A DNA stretch of 14,017 nt from Candidatus Zhuqueibacterota bacterium (lineage in GTDB: Bacteria; Zhuqueibacterota; Zhuqueibacteria; Thermofontimicrobiales; Thiofontviventaceae): contig WJJN01000348.1 of assembly GCA_014729735.1 (NCBI GenBank), forward strand, positions 1 through 14,017. Direction: 5' to 3'. Shown one piece after another: positions 13,790 to 14,017 of the stretch; position 1 is the stretch's first letter, and each line of letters opens with the position of its first letter. The notes beneath the pieces were generated by a model. That model was not told the origin of the DNA. It was given only the letters and a program-made list of their open reading frames with translations, and made no database searches. The translations under genes and the position numbers were made by a program.

Positions 13790-14017
13790 TTATTCACTGT
13801 CTTCGCTCATGACCAATCCGTAAACCAATCCCTCCAGTTTTTTGATTGGTTCACGTGGCGTCAATAAACTGACGACAACATTAATAATTATAGAAGCTAA
13901 AAACGACCACCAGGCAATATCCAAAAATTTCCAGTCCATTATGAAAAACAGGGTGCTGGAAAGTGCGACGCCGCCCAGCAAACCAAACATGCCACCCCAA
14001 CGGGTTGATCTTTTCCA
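13790..14017 (-). CDS. Sodium:solute symporter family protein, C-terminal end only
   Basis: The frame is open through the window edge, so only the last 75 residues are seen; the first ATG at 13990 is internal, preceded by WKRSTRWGG. Two hydrophobic helices (about residues 10-27 and 34-53 of the visible part) are followed by SLLTPREPIKKLEGLVYGL. That ending (WKRxTxxG, helix, helix, SLLTPxxPxxxLEGLVYG) is the usual C-terminus of SSS family symporters. It is clearly a different subgroup from the long symporter at 23-2134, whose tail ends differently. Two small membrane-protein genes follow it closely. Family call is likely, substrate unknown. Confidence 0.75.
   Translation of the reverse strand, partial: WKRSTRWGGMFGLLGGVALSSTLFFIMDWKFLDIAWWSFLASIIINVVVSLLTPREPIKKLEGLVYGLVMSEDSE

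Noticed and set aside
1..14017. CRISPR array, tRNA, rRNA, insertion sequence or integrase
   Set aside because: I saw no regularly spaced repeats, no cloverleaf-like or rRNA sequence, and no transposase or recombinase motifs on either strand.

Overview
The window is a 14-kb stretch in which every supported gene lies on the minus strand, so it is read from high to low coordinates. It looks like a Gram-negative bacterium with an outer membrane: there is a lipoprotein-type binding protein, and at least four products carry N-terminal export signals. Base composition is moderate and intergenic DNA is AT-rich. The combination of Na+/solute symporters, CehA/McbA-type PHP hydrolases with a planctomycete/FCB-style C-terminal beta module, and short dispersed inverted repeats in the gaps suggests an uncultured FCB-type lineage (Calditrichota, KSB1 or Marinimicrobia-like). 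That placement is inference; there is no rRNA or marker gene to fix it.

Layout in reading order. (1) 14017-13287: the 3' end of a sodium:solute symporter cut by the window edge, followed by two small two-helix membrane proteins (67 and 84 aa), closely spaced with good Shine-Dalgarno sites. (2) 13286-12870: 417 bases without an intact gene. They hold a 46-codon remnant of an unidentified gene, a 10-bp tandem repeat and a weak candidate promoter. (3) 12869-9452: a complete RbsA/RbsC/RbsB-type sugar ABC importer in the order ATPase, permease (4-base overlap), binding lipoprotein. (4) 9371-4617: two tandem 775-aa CehA/McbA-family PHP metallohydrolases, clearly duplicates of each other, separated by 99 bases with a strong hairpin. 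(5) 4599-2291: an exported metallophosphoesterase closely resembling ADPRM (ADP-ribose/CDP-alcohol diphosphatase), then an exported M23-type metallopeptidase. (6) 2134-23: a long 703-aa sodium:solute symporter.

How the genes may work together. Four exported proteins with predicted metal-dependent hydrolase folds sit between an ABC sugar importer and a Na+ symporter. This has the shape of an extracytoplasmic degradation-and-uptake locus: hydrolases release small products, the ribose/galactose-type ABC system imports a sugar-like product, and the symporter may take another. The two PHP proteins and the M23 protein appear to end in related beta-sandwich modules, which supports a shared site of action. 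The substrate cannot be read from the sequence. No transcriptional regulator, sugar kinase or dehydrogenase lies in the window. The most unusual points are the PHP duplication with residue changes at the active site, the secreted ADPRM-like enzyme next to a ribose-type importer, possible mutually exclusive hairpins around the M23 ribosome-binding site, and the gene remnant ahead of the ABC operon.
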